DNA of 64,000 nt from Undaria pinnatifida (GCA_012845835.1 JABAKD010000029.1:10480338-10544337); one strand, 5' to 3'. Shown: positions 34,764-47,686, counted from the stretch's first letter. Notes: generated by a model from the sequence alone, not told the origin. Numbers and translations: made by a program.

Positions 34764-36917
34764 CTAAAGCGTTCTTACCTGCACACGGGGAGACCTCGAA
34801 TTGCCTGCTTTGCCGGCCCGTGCTTGTTGATCCCGGCATCTTGAGTGGGACAAGCGACGGGGTTGCGGTCAGGTCGGACGGAGAAAGAAGCGCGTTGGTC
34901 GGCTGGTGCTATCATACCCCACGTCGAGCTCGTTGCCGAACATGAAAGCGCGGGATATAGGTCAATTGGAGACATGCTTGGCTGTGTGTGCCGGGTACCA
35001 GCCCACGCCGGCAAAGTCGACTTATGCCACGACTTCTTAACATTTCAGCAACAGCTGTACCACTGCTGTATCTTTCGTACGATACGGTTGAGCTCCCTCC
35101 ACACCTCTCTCACTCCCAGCGCGAGTCAAACATGTGCCATAGACGAGCTACCAGCACTGCTCTGGTACTGTACTGCGTACTGCGTACTGCGTCCTGCGTC
35201 CTGCGTACGTTTTCATTGGATAGCAAGGAGGATAGTCGCTGAGAGTTGTTGCACAGACAGATTCCAACACTCGTAGAAGCTGCAACACGGCAAAGTGAAA
35301 ACCAGACAAATGTCTGGGCACTTGCGATGACTCCATCGGCGACATGAACTGCCCACAGCAGCGCAGCGTGTCGTATGCATGCACATGGTATCACGAAAGC
35401 TCTCGAGAGGCGTGAGACACGAAACTTACCTGGGATCCAGGAGACGGGAGCCCTTGCGCCGAATCAGAGTCGGCCTTCGGATCTCCATTGTCACCTGGGA
35501 AAGGATCACAGAGAGGCATAGGCGGAGGTGGGGATACCATGGCACCAAGAGCGTGGTGGGACGGCACCAAGAGCGTGCCTTGACAAGGAGATAGCACGAC
35601 TCGTCTTGCCAGAGACCACTGAGATTGGTCCGGCTATCCGGCAAGCTCACGGTTCATCCCATATTTGGGAGCATTGGCAAGACAGGTGTTGTAACGAGCT
35701 AGAGGCGTTATGTTGTTAGCTTTTTTACCATCAATATATCAATATCAATATTATATCAATAATTGAATGGTAGGGGGCAGGGGATGGGGTGAAATCGAGT
35801 GCTAGCCAATCAAATCGGCCAGTTGACGGTTTGAAAGCGCACAAATTATATAGCATAGAACATGTACGGCACGGAAAGATCTACGAGAACTTGTTCAAGC
35901 GTTCGTGTTGGGGAGCTTGTGATCCTGCACCTTGCGATTGAGGGGGGTCGCGGCCGCTTTCGCGTGTGCTAATCTGCCGATAACGCGAAGAAAACAAGCA
36001 GTAGGGATTTCTGCTAGACGATCGCCGTGTCTTTGCCGTCATAACACGCCGGGGAGAGCTTAGACTATACCGGTATTATTATAGCAGTCAGACGCGCGTC
36101 CACTTCGAAAACCACAAGCAAAAAAAACACCGTCGTAACCAGGCGTAACTATGATAGTAATTGTACCGACGCGTGTTCGTGTTATTGTTGCTGGGCTGCA
36201 TGCTGAAGGGTGGATTGCATGAATCACTACTACTATTGTAACAATATATACTATACTACACTGCTGTAGCGCTTCCGCAGGCCGTATATATATAGCTGAA
36301 CCGCCGCAGAGGGGAAACGTGTTACGACGCGTTCGCGGTCGATAAAAAATACGAAGAACAAGAATGCGCACCGCAGGAAGGAGTCAACCACACACAGAAC
36401 AACTGAACTGCCGAATAAATTCTTCGTCGTACGATACCATACTAGCAATTAAGTTACTACAAATACCTCGTAGGGGACCGGAAAAGCCTACGTCTATAGA
36501 CTAGCCATATGCTCAAGTGTCTGTCTACCAACCACAGGGACTGATTGACGCCTACCTACCGCGAGAAGCAAAAACCAGAGGGGGGGGGGGGTTGATACGT
36601 TTCGCCGATCTCGGTCGGCCTCACCTCGCGCGCTTCGTATACTACTGGGACCTGGCGTACAAGGTATAGACCTAGACTATCCAATAAACCGAGTCTGAAG
36701 TTTCGATTTTCCCATACAAAGCAAACGAAAAACACCTGTTTGAGCTGGCTCGTTATGCCGAAGGGAGCTTACAGCAGCGACAGACACCCGTTCGCAGTTG
36801 GATGGAAAGGATGCTCACCTGATCGGCTGACACGCCGCCATGTTGTTCGAGGCTCGTCCCGCTTGAACCACCCTCCGCGCCGCCGTCGTCGTCTTCCTCG
36901 GTCTGGATTCGAATCAT
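34764..36917 (-). CDS. Possible small three-exon gene of unknown function, copy A
   Basis: Proposed minus-strand exons are 36917-36819 (starts ATG, M-I-R-I-Q-T then an acidic/Gly-rich stretch), 35494-35430 and 34839 onward. The first two have GTGAGC and GTAAGT donors, and both acceptors follow pyrimidine-rich tracts. Phases agree (0, then 2). The third exon either reads on through its own GTAAGA donor at 34779 to a TAG at 34764, or splices to an unseen exon. The read-through product is 79 residues with a basic second half (RRPTLIRRKGSRLLDP). I recognise no domain. Support is limited to splice signals and phase; the identical copy in the second half of the window is no independent evidence because that copy is nearly identical everywhere. 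Confidence 0.4.
35163..35206. repeat. TACTGCG heptamer microsatellite
   Basis: About five units of (TACTGCG), two of them changed to TCCTGCG. In the second copy (about 53,509-53,552) all units are TACTGCG. Confidence 0.85.
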
Positions 36918-37440
36918 AGGTGTATTTTTCTACCGTACTTATTGGTGAAAAACGTACACCTGTAATCGAAGCGCAGGTGTTTGGGTGGTCCCTCTTCCAC
37001 TAGCAGCCACGTGCGCGTACGGGCGAACCCTTTTCTGGACCGCGCCTGCGACTGACTGTTCGCCTATACCTTCCAAACCTGGTAAGAGAGTGAGACTTGC
37101 CAAAAGCTGGAAACTGAAAGCCTCAGGTCAGGTTCAGGTAGGTCCAGAAAAACACACGGAATTTTTAAACCAATGAGGAGCGGCGGGCTTCTATTGGTCA
37201 AGGACCACGAACCACGAACTCGTTCGCCAATCAAGTGGCCTGTATGCTTTTGATGGGTAGCTTACTGGCACGTCCTTCACGAGGCTCGCATGTGTATTGA
37301 ATGCGACATAGTCAGGAACCCTCCGGAATGGAGGATTGCATTGAGATCGACCCTCTTTCCCAGAGCGGCCACGAGAGCACGGTGGCGACCAACGATTTGC
37401 ACGAGGACTACGATCAAATCGCATATATATGGATGGATGT

Positions 37441-37492
37441 GGATGGATGGATGGATGGATGGATGGATGGATGGATGGATGGATGGATGGAT
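37441..37492. repeat. GGAT tetranucleotide microsatellite, copy A
   Basis: An uninterrupted run of about 12-13 GGAT units, longer than the ~10 units in the matching position of the second copy (55,782-55,822). Confidence 0.95.
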
Positions 37493-39526
37493 TTGAGTTC
37501 ATTCGTTTATTATTACTACCTGTATGTGGTATCACTTCAAGAAAAATTCCCCGCCTAGAGTATAAATACCAATACTTACCATTATAGTGGACAAAAAATA
37601 AGACACTTCCCAATAAAAAAAACTCACTCATATAGTATATTACGAGTACCAACAACGCAGCTTGCAAAGATGAGTATTGACCTGAAATTCGTCAAACTCA
37701 CGGCTGACGTCCTTGAAAATTAGTTATAAAATACATGCGCCACAGCTTGCCGCAGCACACACGAACTGCAAGACGGTCGTTCAATTAATAAATCACGAAC
37801 GATCGATCGTATCAATCAGCAGCACGGTTCACGCCTCCCGCCACCCCCACCTACGGCCGGCTGCCGCAACGGGTAATAACATGTGTCGAAATTCGTACAG
37901 ACTATCAGGTATGTATGCATCGAATCAGACCAACTTTTTTTCGTTTGGTCACCGTCCACAACTTCCCAAGCATCTGAAGATACCATCCACCCGTACCTTT
38001 CTCAGTTTAGACTTTCTTGCCGAGTACCCTCTCCTTCCCCCGCAGCATCTTTAGCAAAAAGGAAAAAGTATAGTGCCTACACATGTAGACTACATACGTG
38101 GAAGTTTTATAGTCACGAGGCGATCCATAATGACACTCTCCAACACCACCCCCGTCAGCACAGTGGCAGCACACAGATGATCGGCACCCCCCCCATTCCT
38201 TTTGGCGGAGGTCACAAGGCTTCTCGTTGTAGGTTCAGCGGGCAAGATGGAGCAGCATATCGACATATTCAACGCAATGCGGCGACGTCGCGTCTCGCAA
38301 CGTGGATAAACAAGATCTCCCCGCCGGCTGATGTGGGAAGAAATATGCATATCCGGATTAATTTGGAGGGAAAAGGCAGTGAGTACCGGCAGTGCTAAGT
38401 ATACTATCGGGACCTCATACGACAAGGCACCGTGTATGATATGTCGAGAAGGTTTTTCACGCTGACTGCTGAAGAATGATCGATTAAAAAAGACCACTGA
38501 GCCATCCACTTCGTTGGGCGTTTTCAGTGATCAGCCAACAGGTAATGCGCCTTTCTCCATGGTGATGCGGATGCAAAAACCGTACATCTACTACTGTACT
38601 TCTGAATGCTTTATTGTCATATTTAATATTTCACGGCAAGCAATTCGCGCGCCCGACCCGTGCCGCCGCTTTTAGCAATCCTCGCCGCCCTGATGTGCAC
38701 AACCTGCGACTGTTTCGTCTTTCATTGCTGGGACAAGATAAACCTCAACAATCGAGCTCAACCGCCTACCCTACACTCTATAGATAGACACCCCCCCGCC
38801 CCCCGTTTGGCATGCGGTGAACACAGGGGGGGGCTGATACAGAAGCTGATGTTGAAAATCTACAGAGGGGCGCCCGTCCGCTCGAGATCACCGAAAACAA
38901 GTGGCCATGCTACCTTATGGAGGGACTTTTCTGATTGACGGCGTGATCCCTTAACACTGACGAGCTAGTAATACCCTAGTGATACTTCGAAGCAGTTATC
39001 TTGTCTAGGATCACGTTTTGTTTTTGTAATGGGGTTTAGTAGAACTTTTAGCATTGCATATTCCTAGCCCATCGAACTGTTCAGTGATCGTTCATCGGAT
39101 TTGAGCGTGCACGTTTTTTCAAGCTCGTTATGGTATTGGGTGAGATATGCAGCTTCTCAAGTTAAGCAGCCCCAGAAACATTGAGAACAGCCCTCTACAT
39201 GCGAATGATCGCCTGCGTTACAAACCAAAAGGGCACTTACAAGAAACGAAAATGTGCGTGATATTCAACCCCGTTCACCGTATCCTTCTTCGAATGTCGA
39301 ACCTCAATGATCGATCTGACCCCCTTTTAGAACTGCAAGTTAATTTGGAAATTTTTCGTACGTTTGGGACTAGTTGCTATTAATACTACAGCATGGTGGT
39401 ACTACTTGCGTGAAGATCCAGAGCTTTCTTTTTCCCCTTTTGTTTTTAATTTGTGACAGGGTCATACGAACAGGGGCCTTAATAAGGTGCTCACAGGAGG
39501 TCAATCGTAGACCCCCCCCCCCTCGG

Positions 39527-39575
39527 TGGCCGCTACCGCCACCGCTACCGCCACCGCCACCGCCGCCATCGCCCG
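39527..39575. repeat. GCTACC/GCCACC microsatellite
   Basis: A short run of CCGCTACCGCCACC-type units, also present at about 57,852-57,895. Confidence 0.8.
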
Positions 39576-40689
39576 ACTCACTCCACATCCCGATCAAGAT
39601 TGGTTACGTTTGTCTCGCCGGTTCTTGTACGTCAGGCGTCTTCGTCGCGGGCAGGGTTCCAGCCATCATACCACATGCACGTGTCCGATGATCCTAGATA
39701 GTCAGTGTTATCGTGTAACAGTGCAACACGCTAGGTAACCCAACTCCTCGGGTGAATTTCTGTGCTGATTCTGTGATTCTCTCGACAACGGGTAGCACGC
39801 TACCAACGCACAGAGCAATGTATCTGTCTATGGAAATATCTCGTCGTACGAGTTACTTCGAAAGCCAGTCCTTGTTTTCGTCGCATGCAGTCCAGCCTGT
39901 CAGTATCATCAACGGGGGCTTCGTACGAAGATCAACCACAGCATAAATGCACGCACTTTTTTCGTTTCAGACCAAAACATGCTTGGAATGAACGTACGTT
40001 TTTTTTTTGTAGCAAAACCTCACCGACCGCATGCTCGTACCATTGGCTGCTTGGAGTTATCTGTTGAATATCCGCGCGACCGTGCGGATAGGCGTGACCA
40101 CCATATTCGCCGAGGTTTGATAGCGGTTTGATTGCGGGAGATGCGGCGAGAGGGTGCTTTGAGCTAGCCGGATGGGAGCGCTGATGCCGCGCTCGGTTGG
40201 TTTCCTGTACGTATGCTTGTGTTTTTAATCACGAGTGCTGGCGAGTTGTGTTCCTTATGACAGGGACGTCCGTAAGTAAGGACTGGTAGAGCGTTCCGGC
40301 CAATGACTTAAAGGAAGGGTAACCAGCCGTCGGGCGATATCCGCGTAAGAACCGAAAAAAACACCGCGTGTCTACTACAGGCGCTGAGTCACAACAGGTT
40401 TTTCGAAGCAACGCGAACACCACTTCATCGTTCGCCCTTGATCCCCCCCGGCACTAAGGAACGGATGGCACAAAGTATCAGGTACACGCACCTGGTGCAC
40501 ATTTGCGCTAGGAAATGTTAACCCCGTCGGTGTACAAACGACACGCCACTTCATTTTATCACGTGCATAACGAATCGAATGGTTCTCAGGTAAACCCGAT
40601 TTGGAGACCAGGCACACATAAACGACGCGCAAAAAGGAAGTGCATTCTTGCCAAATAACGGTCTGTATTTCTCCCTCGAGTGGGTACTC

Positions 40690-40990
40690 GTGCTTGTAGC
40701 CTAAGGACCGTTTCTCGCGTAAATGTTTGACGATAGACTATATAGCGGAAAACGCGAGAGCGTGGGTTATATGGCAAATGTCAATGAAAACCGACGAGCC
40801 AGCATAAAAGCCGAACATAGGGAATAATGAACCCTATGCGCGATTAAAACGAAGGCATGTGCCGGGGGGAGAAGAGAAGATACCTTTGACCACGTCTTGT
40901 CCATAAGGTTGCTGAGGGTAAAACCTCTTACGAGTTGGGCTGGAAAGTAAAAGGTGACTATCAAAGAAAACAAAAGTATCAAATTCAGTA
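40690..40990 (+). mobile_element. SINE-like element, copy 4 (head degraded)
   Basis: The body from 40,744 ('cgcgagagcgtgggtta', 'atgaaccctatgcgcg', 'gaaggcatgtgccggggggagaag', 'ttgaccacgtcttgtcc', 'gggctggaaagta') matches the SINE nested in the LINE at 28.98-29.13 kb. No clear tRNA-like boxes remain upstream, so the head is lost or too diverged. Confidence 0.6.
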
Positions 40991-41861
40991 AAAGCGCGTA
41001 GCAGTTTGAGTATCGCGTGGTGTGACAACTCGACAGCTGTCGGCCGTGGCTCGAACACTGAAGGAAACCTGTCATCAATCACCCTATCCAGGAGCCCGCG
41101 TTGCTTCATGAGGCCGATGCTGGATCGTCCTTCTACTCGCCATTTGCCCATTTGTTTTCGTTTGAAGTTCTTAGAGGGAGGTAATAGCCCGTTTAACTCC
41201 TGTACGGTATTTCAAAAATGATCCAACGCTTCATAAATTCCTTGCAGCTTGTGACCAAAACAAGGATTCAGTTCCACAGCCCTTGGGTTCATCATACACG
41301 AATTAATTACGAGCAGGTACACTATTAGACTAATGTTGCTCCAATAAACATCTCCTCCCACATGTTTGGGTGAAAAGGGCTAACCATTATCGTACCACCG
41401 CAGACGTAATTCCACGATGATTCCATGCAGCTTGTCCGCAAAATGAGCGTGCAGCTCTGGATGGGTTATAGCCCTTATAGACGTGTGGTACGATGGAGGT
41501 AGCACTTTTCGTGTGAAATGGTTTCTGAATGACGCGGGGCTCCATGCTCTAGGAATTTTCGACTGCTTCGACACTGGCGTCAAGTCCCCACATCGTCGAT
41601 GGGTATATCTGGTTGGTGCGTTTCATACTTTGGTGGTAGCATTGCAGCGTGTTTATTGTCTTTCTATGTTGACAATTAATGAGAAGACTGCAAAAAAAAA
41701 GTATTGATGCCTGGTGCTACCAACTGGTCAATGATCAAGTCTGGGTGGCTAGAGACGCAAGACTGCAGGATATAGGGCCAAAATAGTGGTCTCGAACCGG
41801 CGTTTAGGAGCTCGGATCTTCGTTATTCACCGGCGTTCGTTAAACGTTTAGGGGGGGGGGG

Positions 41862-42070
41862 GCTATCGTAGAAGCACTCTTAACCCAAAGTCGTCGGAAA
41901 TAGGACATTTTTTTTGCGTGATTCTCGTCGTGTACCTAGGCCATGGGATTGTTTATCCGACCGGTAGTAGCAGTTTTATTGTCCTCCAAATCGGTTTGTG
42001 GGAGAAGCCTTAGACTCCCAAATTGAGGAATCTCAGAAAAAAAGGGTGCACCTCTACGGTAGTTTGCGTC
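41862..42070 (+). mobile_element. MITE-like element, copy 3
   Basis: The interior ('aggccatgggattgtttatccgacc', 'gtagcagttttattgtcctcc', 'gactcccaaattgagg') and right end (CACCTCTACGGTAGTTTGCG) match the reverse complement of the 16,987 element. The left end (GCTATCGTAGAAGCAC) is a shorter version and ~35 bases of interior are missing. A G-run directly abuts the left end. Confidence 0.7.
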
Positions 42071-42596
42071 TATAGCCCTTGCAGGATCATTCTAACGAGC
42101 ACAACAAACTCTAGAGCCAGAAATGGCGACGAAAATATTGAGAGCTTCAAATTTCGCGAATCGTTGTGATATTTGTCGAGAGGACTGCTCTTGAAGCAAA
42201 TACTTAACTTTGCATTTTTTCATCTCTCTACATGTGCTTCACATTTCCCTTGTTCTTGACATCCCCTCCCCACACACCGGTGCCGGCTTTGTCGCCGCGT
42301 TACGTATGCCCAGAGTCGGTCTTCAATGTTGTTTGAACAACGTCTTTCCGACCAAACAGCAGTGAGCATCGTGCAGAGACGGCGGCGGACACCCCCAGCT
42401 TGGTTAGTCGAACACGATGCAAGCGCCCTCCAGCCATACCCCCCTCCCCAAATTTGCATGCCACCTTCATGATATCACCCCCCACTCCCCGCCGCCTTGG
42501 CCCCCACACCCGCAACTTGGGGACGAGTGCCTCGGTGCGTCGAGAGGGAAGCGTGCTTTTCGTTTCAACAATTTCGTAGATATTTTTGTTTTTCAG

Positions 42597-42701
42597 GGTG
42601 CGGGCTGTACTCACTTTTCATGCATAGCCTTAACCTTAACACCATAGACTCTCGCATCCCCACCATGCCGGGCCCGAGCACGTCGAGTTTCCACCGACCA
42701 G
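42597..42701 (+). other. Candidate exon with good splice borders
   Basis: A strong acceptor (TTTTTGTTTTTCAG) and a GTAGAC donor enclose 105 bases with an open frame containing GLYSLFMHSLNLNTIDSR. No joining exon was established on either side. The same sequence occurs at about 60,929-61,033. Confidence 0.25.
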
Positions 42702-43379
42702 GTAGACACGACTTGCACTAAGCGCCAAGCGCCGTTGTGAGGTGTTCGGGGTGTGTAGCATCAAAGGTAAGCTGCATCCTACTACTATAATAATTATTGA
42801 TAATAATATTAATTTTTATGACGCGTATTTCCGCACCTCGTTAATACTTTCTTGTCTACATATGGATGACAGTTCAGAATGCATTCAGTTGTTTCCTGGT
42901 CTCGCCACCTACCGAGAGCGGGGGGGCGGGAGGGGTCAATATGCAGATAGCCTGTGGCACATGAGTATCATCACATGCTGCTACGTGTAGAAACTACGCA
43001 AACCGGCTGCAGCTTTCTAGTTGTTTGGTGTTTACCCGTCATTTTCCCATTTTCATCTTTTTTGCTTTGCGGTGTGGAGGGGATGCGTAATGCGAGGGTT
43101 GGGTGGGCCGTGGGGGGGGAAGAGGAAAACCGTGCTGTGGTGACTGGGCTTTGCTTGAGAGGGGGCGGCTGCACAAGGTTAGGTGGTTGGTGCGGGTAGG
43201 TAGGGTGGCTAGCTCAAAGTACTTCAGAACATTGCACACCAAGTTGTACTTCGAAGTATATTTGAGGAAGACGAAGTACAGTCTCTGTCCCGTGTCTTTT
43301 GACTACTTCGTGAGCCCGCGAGAGTATTGAGTCCTTTGCGGAGTCGGGGGAAAGGGGCGTTCTGGCGTCTTGCTTTTCG

Positions 43380-44040
43380 AGTCTTAGACAACAACAGTAG
43401 TAGCGGTTAACGATAAGGTTACAGAAACGACAACGGCAATGGTAGCCGTAGCAGTTACACTTTTGACTGCGGTAGCGGGTACCCTCATGGACACTATGTA
43501 GTGCCAACGTTGACGGTTACAAAAACGACAGCGGTAACTGTAGCCAATATGGTTGCAAATATGCCGATGTGACGGTGGCAACTGAATGTAGCCTTTGAGG
43601 TTACAGAAACGGCTACTACTGTAGGGGTTGCGGTAGTGGAATATGTAACGGCACCGGTTACGGTAGGGGGATATGCAACGATAAAGTTGTTGATTTCACA
43701 TTAACGACAACAGTATAGTGCTTGCATCATACCGATAGCAATTGTGACTACAGAAACGACGGTTACAGAAAAGGCAACGGTAACGGTTGCCGTTTCTGGG
43801 ATGTGCAACGGCACAGGAAGCGGGTACACACAACCGTAGTTAATTCACTATTGTGACGGTAATGGTCTCAATTACATCACCGACAACACGGCTATGATTA
43901 CGTACATGATAACGAGAAGTACTGCATAGCCACTACCACTACGGAAACGACAACGGTTTGTGACTATTGATACGGCTACGGAAACGACAACGGCAATGAA
44001 CTCGTGATACACAACGAACGGCAGTTGTTATCGCGCAATA
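43380..44040. repeat. Degenerate AACGGT/ACAGAAACGAC repeat region
   Basis: About 650 bases consist of loosely repeated words such as 'gttacagaaacgac', 'acgacaacgg' and 'ggtaacggt' in irregular order. It is a decayed simple-sequence region, present again at about 61,706-62,366. Confidence 0.75.
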
Positions 44041-44168
44041 AAGAGCAGCGTGATCCCAGCCCCTGCGTCGGCGAAAATGTGCATTAGCCCCTCGGGAATC
44101 ACCGACCGGCCTCTGTGCTCGCCGAATGCCGACGAGGCGGCCAATCGTGCTCCATCATTCGTGTTCAT
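44028..44168 (-). CDS. Short open frame, possibly a 3' exon, function unknown
   Basis: An ATG-started 46-codon frame ending in TAA reads MNTNDGARLAASSAFGEHRG and continues with a hydrophobic end. Its composition is more protein-like than its surroundings, and a possible acceptor (AATAG) lies directly before it. No partner exon could be proven. An identical copy lies at about 62,354-62,494. Confidence 0.2.
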   Translation of the reverse strand: MNTNDGARLAASSAFGEHRGRSVIPEGLMHIFADAGAGITLLFIAR

Positions 44169-45394
44169 ACTATTTATGTTCAGTACGCGGAAGAGGTGCG
44201 AACGCTCGTATAAAGTAGCCCGGGTAGGCGTAAGTACAAGTGTAGTACTACGGTAACAATGTTTTGCGAGGTGATATTGCTTCAAATCGTATCTCGTTCA
44301 AACCACGGATGCATACGAGCAGGCATAGACTACATGTACAGTAGCTCATCACCCGTTCCACGAATACAGGGGGTACCTATGGTAGATTCCTCGTATTCGT
44401 TTACCGCACCTGGTCTAGTTTTGGTCTTCTCCCGTCGCCCTGGACTTGTGTGATCTGAGGGAGGTTTGCCACCGTCGAAATTATACAGACATCGCAGGCA
44501 CAGGCAAGCGCACCGGCGCGAAAAAACAAGCGCGAATCGTAGAATCAACCAAAACCTATATAAGAGGGGATAAATGATGCGCAATCCCGGGTTTCCAGTA
44601 TTTCTGGCGTCATGTTCATCCACCTGCAGAAAATTTAAGGCCTCAAGTTTTCATTCAAACTCCAGCCCGCGCGCTTCCAAGACCACGGCATCCTTGATCC
44701 GAGAGCACGCGAGATGACCATGGCGAGGGGTTCACTTATGGACCCAGGCAAGGAAGCCTGGCAGAAAGAAGGTGGGCCATGTTACTGCGCGTCGTTGCCC
44801 GTCGCAGAGGCCTTGCTCTGTTGCCGAACTGCGACCTGGTCGGGGAGGGAGGGAGGGAGGGAGAGGAGTTGATTCTGAGACTTTCTCGCATTGCAAGCGT
44901 TTGATCTGGAAGGAATTTGAAAAACAGTGTTGTTCCAAACACATTGTTGTGTCGACCAGATTGCTTGCCGCGTATTCTGATGCGTGCGCGCTCCTTTTCC
45001 TTGGGGATATCAACACAGAGTCTGTGATATACGCATGGTGGGGACCCTTTCGTTTTGCTACTACACCCATTCATTGTAGCATGAGGCGCATACATCTTCT
45101 CTCTGCCTGTTAGACAGAAATTCAGCTGCGCTTTTTTCGTGTGAGCAAAAAATGCGTGCAAAGAAAACAAAAAGTTTCAAAAGTCAAAATCGCGCAAAAC
45201 AGACACGCGTGAAAACAACAGCAACACAATCAATCTGCAATGCAACCCCAAGAAGAGCAGTCACTATTCATAGTAGTGCCAGCCCTCCTCGGCACAAGGC
45301 GCATCTTCATGAGCGATCGCGAGGGGACCTGCCGGCTCTTCGCTCGAGTTGGTCCGCAGCAAGCACTGTGACTGGCTGCTTCCGATATTCTCTC

Positions 45395-46375
45395 ATACCA
45401 GGTACCTGGTATGTATTATCACCCTCGTCTCCTTGGGCATACCTGGTATGTGGCGTGGTATTTTCCCTATCCACGCAGCTCCCAAAAAGTGCAAGGTTTT
45501 GAAAGGTCGTGTCACACAGGTGCCCGTGAGGGGGCAATTTTTTATAGGCTGAGGGCTGAGGTTTGAATTTATCATTTCTCCCTGTTCCTTGGAACTTTCA
45601 AAATTCTTGTTTTTTTTTGCTCAAGTTCTCAGATCTGTTTGCTTGATGCCTATACCAGGTACAACAAACAGCGCCAGGTATGATCTACCCGTGGTACCCT
45701 ATGTGTACCAGGAACACACTGCTGCTATAGTGACTCTGTTGTAGCATCACTACATCATGATGAGTACCTGGTACACGAGTACTACTGTACTGTTTGCAGT
45801 CTTGTGACCACGGACTATTATAGAGAATGCGACGGCGATGTTTTTTTGTGAGAACAGCACAACAAACAGCAACATCACAGCAGCAGCGTACCAGGTATAC
45901 TACTAATAGTCTATCATGATACGAGCTGCTGCGCCATCAGAGCAATATACTTTTCGAAGAATACAGACACCGACGCAGAAAGACAAAGATACAAAGACAG
46001 CGCCGGAGACACAGAGAGTCATACAAGGATGACTAGCAGTGATGATGACGGTGATGACGAGGTTTATGCGAGACAAGAGATGCCTCGCGCGTGCCCGTCG
46101 GTGTTCGCTCGTGCCGGCGGCGAGGAGATGGACGTGTACGTGGTACTATATGCTGATAAATAAGATTAGAGCTTGCTGTGCTCTTTATGACGAATTGATG
46201 TGCCTCTTCATATTATCGCCTCGTAGTGGCCTCTGTTTTTTGTCCCTGGACTATTTGTTGTGTATTATCGACTGATGATATTTAGCTATTTTGTTGTTGT
46301 TTCACTGAAAATGTACAGACTTCGATAGTAGTAAAGTGATTGCAGTAATCTCGTACCTGGTACTTCTTTTTTTTT
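45395..46375. repeat. Cluster of TACCAGGTA / TACCTGGTA palindromic words
   Basis: The 10-base palindrome-like word TACCAGGTA or its complement recurs near 45,399, 45,441, 45,655, 45,764, 45,889 and 46,357. The first is an 18-bp perfect palindrome, ATACCAGGTACCTGGTAT. No gene is supported from 44.2 kb to the gap. Confidence 0.7.
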
Positions 46376-47686
46376 CTTGTTCGCCATATATATATTATAC
46401 TTGAAGTATAGTCTAGAGTATTGATGAGCATAGCGTTGTTATTTGTATTTTTTAGTTCAGGCAGAGAAGTAGCAACTATGAAGACGAAAGCCTGAAAGTT
46501 GGTCCTTGCGCATATATATATTTCTTCCGTAATTTTGCACATTTTTCAAGCAGTCGTATCTTGTACATACATGCATACATAGGAATGTCGCATCCTCACG
46601 TGCCACCCCCCTCCCGTCATAACTGCACCTTTGTTCTGGGGATAAAGTACCTGCGATAATCAAAGAAAGGAGGATACCTTTGTTTGGGAGTTTCAATAGT
46701 CGAGCTATTAATTGTTTTGGGCAAATATGTAGACTATGCACCCGCCGTTCAATACCATGTTACTGAATAGACGGAAGGCTATCATTTGTGGTGTTGGTCG
46801 AGCTAATAGGCAACAACTTTGGGGGAAAGGTGTATGCGTGCGCCCTCTAGCATCTTCATCATCATCACATAGGTATCAGGTACATACATACGTAGACAGA
46901 CGAGGCTCCGTTTTCGGAAAAGGTATGTGCGTCGGCCCTTCAACTATCATATTAGTCTAGGTCTATACATTCGGTGTAAAATGCGTGTGTGTTCTTCACA
47001 AGATACTGATTTCTTCCGCTCATCTGCGTCCAGTACAACCAGTGCCCGCGCCGATACCTCGTCTAGAGAGTCGAGATCTATCTGTATGTGGTCACAAACT
47101 TCGATACACAGAGACCGAACATACATACAACAGCAGGGAGTATGAACAGCTACTATTACTGTTGTGAGTCTTAATGTTATGTTCTTGATACGAATGGTAA
47201 ACGATGTAAGTGTGGAATGAAACCGATTCAAATCAATTCTAAACCGTACATATCGTACATATCCGTACCTACCATTTAATTGACGTAGGAAAATCGCTAA
47301 TCATGGTTGCGACTGTGCATCGCAAGATGGTTTGCGATTTCTGTTTCGCTATTGACAGCATTCTACAAGTACGTATTATTATAAAAATAAAAATACACTC
47401 CAGCTGTGAGATCGAAGATTTCGTCGAAACTCATCTTTGCAAGCTGTGTGTGATACTCCGATCGCGCGCATATATATTATTTTCATAACAAACCCCGACC
47501 CTTTTCCCCCCCCCCCGCCCCTCCGTCCCTCGATCCCCCCCCCCTTCCGCCTAGTCTGTCCAAACGCCCCACTCACAATCAAAATCGGCCTGAGTAATAA
47601 ACACCTATACGCAGTTGATATCACGTCATTATTATTTTTCTGACCATCCATGACGTAGTTTTCAATATTTTTCCCCCCACCCCCCC

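Larger units (their letters stand above)
36918..40690. other. Region without a supported gene
   Basis: Open frames of up to 171 codons occur (for example 37,883-38,398), but this one starts with GTG and has no splice context. Notable content is a GGAT microsatellite, TTATA-rich stretches near 36,250, and an ACCGCC repeat near 39,530-39,575. Confidence 0.45.
29816..45674 (+). repeat. Copy A of a ~15.9-kb near-identical duplication
   Basis: Aligned by eye, this segment matches 48,187-64,000 throughout. The coordinate offset drifts from about 18,370 to 18,326 because of small indels. Differences are scattered single bases, homopolymer and microsatellite length changes, and one more diverged patch (about 41.35-41.88 kb). 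The offset is already 18,370 at the left edge and the pair is open at both gap-side ends, as discussed in the findings. Confidence 0.95.

Noticed and set aside
37883-38398. 171-codon frame present identically in both copies
   Set aside because: It begins with GTG, not ATG, and identity between the copies is expected because the whole region is nearly identical.
40375-40632. Cys-containing frame (MKWCSRC) that might be a zinc-finger or transposase remnant
   Set aside because: Only one C-x-x-C pair and no further motif; too little to assign a family.
44732-45170. Overlapping open frames on both strands at 44.7-45.2 kb
   Set aside because: Three frames overlap, none has splice or composition support, and I could not choose one.
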